Assembly: GCA_036169595.1 (NCBI GenBank)
Contig: CM069765.1
Span: 6,450,001 to 6,514,000, forward strand
Reading direction: 5' to 3'
Length of the DNA stretch: 64,000 nt
From: Dictyostelium firmibasis
Taxonomy: Eukaryota; Evosea; Eumycetozoa; Dictyosteliales; Dictyosteliaceae
Shown here: in pieces, positions 61,199 to 64,000 of the stretch
Numbering within the stretch: the first letter of the stretch is position 1
Layout: every line of letters starts with the position of its first letter
The notes under the pieces: generated by a model
What the model was told of the DNA's origin: nothing
The model's input: only the letters and a program-made list of their open reading frames with translations
Databases searched by the model: none
Position numbers and translations under genes: made by a program

Positions 61199-61430
61199 AA
61201 AAAACTATTAATGATCAATTCTCTTACCCAATCAAAGTATGACTAAAAAAAAACAAAAAAAAAATTATGGAAGAAAATAAAAAAAAAAAATTTCTTTGTT
61301 TAAATTTTTATCACACAACAAATAATTTTTTTTTTGGGATCTTGTGATTTTCAAACACAATTTTTCATCTTTTTTTTAATTTTTTTCATCTTTTTTTTTT
61401 TTTTTTTTCGTTATTATATTATAATTATTA

Positions 61431-61525
<95 letters not shown>

Positions 61526-61641
61526 TTAATTATTTTTTGTAGGGCCAGTAATGGAGTAATATATATACTGAATTTTTTTTCTATGATTACATGCGATTTA
61601 AATTGGATTATTTTAACAATCCGAGAGATTGTGGTTCATAA
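61199..61641 (+). pseudogene. Second G-gene stump without exon 1
   Basis: Promoter right half and CACACAACAAATAATT leader, then the leader poly-T joins directly to the intron ATT tract (about 61410) so that exon 1 is deleted. The exon 2 start (61543) has the same AATGGAGTAAT base loss and the same end after GTGGTTCATAATT as the 44.4-kb stump. The two stumps are copies of one ancestral stump. Confidence 0.75.
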
Positions 61642-62254
61642 TTAAAAATTTGACTTAAGTTGGGTTTAAAATTTCTGATAATGTTTCTTTTAATTATATA
61701 TTTTTCTAATAAAATTACAAGAATTTAAGAAAAACTTATCGATGATCAATAATCTTAGTTTTTTATATAGCAATTCGCTATTTGTAAAGTGTGTTTTATT
61801 TTTCCATATTCAGGTGGTATGGGTTTAATAGTTAATTAAAAGGTGTGACTAAATGTTAATTTGAGTTTTTTGGTTGTATTTTTTTCAGTTTTTTTTTTTT
61901 TTATTTTCAAAACAATATAAACTATAAAAAAAAAAATCTACTATATAAACTATATAAAAAAAAAAAAAAAAAAAAGGGGGAGAGGGATTTCAAATAAATA
62001 ATATAATTAATTTTAATTAAAAAAAGAAAAAAAAAAAAATTATGTAAGAAAATAAAAAAAAAAAATTTCTTTGTTTAAATTTTTATCAAAAAATAAATAA
62101 TTTTTTTTTTGGGATCTTGTGATTTTCAAAAACAATTTTCATCTTTTTTTTAATTTTTTTCATCTTTTTTTTTTTTTCTTTTTTTTTTTCTGAAAATAAA
62201 AAATTCATCAAATTTGTTTTTTTAGCCTACAAACACCAAAAACACATTAATAAA
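61642..62254 (+). promoter_or_regulatory. Alpha-like core, unique stretch and G10 leader
   Basis: 61645-61760 matches alpha (GACTTAAGTTGGGTTTAAAA, TTCTGATAATGTTTC). 61760-61920 (GCAATTCGCTATTTGTAAAG, CATATTCAGGTGGTATGGG) is found nowhere else in the window. Then come GGGGGAGAGGGATTTC (about 61976) and the G10 leader with CCTACAAACACCAAAAACAC, as before G7. Confidence 0.5.

Positions 62255-64000
<1,746 letters not shown>

Overview
The window looks like Dictyostelium discoideum or a very close relative. Intergenic DNA is almost pure A/T, introns are short and AT-rich with GTAAGT/GTATGT-type donors, the coding regions have long asparagine and glutamine runs, and the EGF/IPT-TIG surface-protein families are typical of social amoebae. 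No rRNA, tRNA or CRISPR array was seen.

Layout. (1) 138-3040, + strand: 3' part of an eIF4G-like MIF4G-domain gene whose 5' end lies outside the window. (2) 3350-6536, - strand: one four-exon ComC-like adhesion/receptor gene (signal peptide, leucine-rich region, EGF and IPT/TIG-like modules, one C-terminal membrane helix), called 'gene A' here. (3) 7164-64000, + strand: a head-to-tail array of ten related genes, G1 to G10, plus two short stumps (44.4 kb and 61.5 kb). G1 and gene A diverge from a shared 627-bp promoter region.

Each G gene has a 149-nt first exon (signal peptide), an intron with a poly-T run and an (ATT)n microsatellite, and one long second exon. Intact copies encode 751-854 residues: signal peptide, a cysteine-rich N-terminal domain that resembles the mannose-6-phosphate-receptor homology (MRH) fold, EGF, TIG, EGF, TIG, then 6-9 consecutive 34-residue EGF modules, a third TIG, one membrane helix and a 13-residue basic tail. 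G1-G8 look intact. G9 and G10 carry disabling changes. The copies are nearly identical over the TIG/EGF half but differ at clustered codons in the N-terminal domain, as expected for receptors that share a stalk and diversify a binding head.

The intervals are built from repeated parts: the 3' flank of a G gene, a diverged copy of the divergent promoter ('alpha'), a truncated minus-strand copy of the 5' end of gene A, and a second promoter copy ('beta') that leads into the next G gene. In most intervals beta is split by a terminal-inverted-repeat DNA element. Its complete form at 11152-12789 has matching ends and a 6-bp A-run on each side, and the gene A/G1 promoter supplies the uninterrupted site. 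The array therefore appears to have grown by duplication of a divergent gene pair whose minus-strand member was lost in every copy but the first, after or while the element entered one promoter copy and was amplified with it.

Functional statements rest on motif recognition by eye. The MRH assignment, the transposase-like assignment of the 187-codon ORF and the recognition-system idea are inferences.
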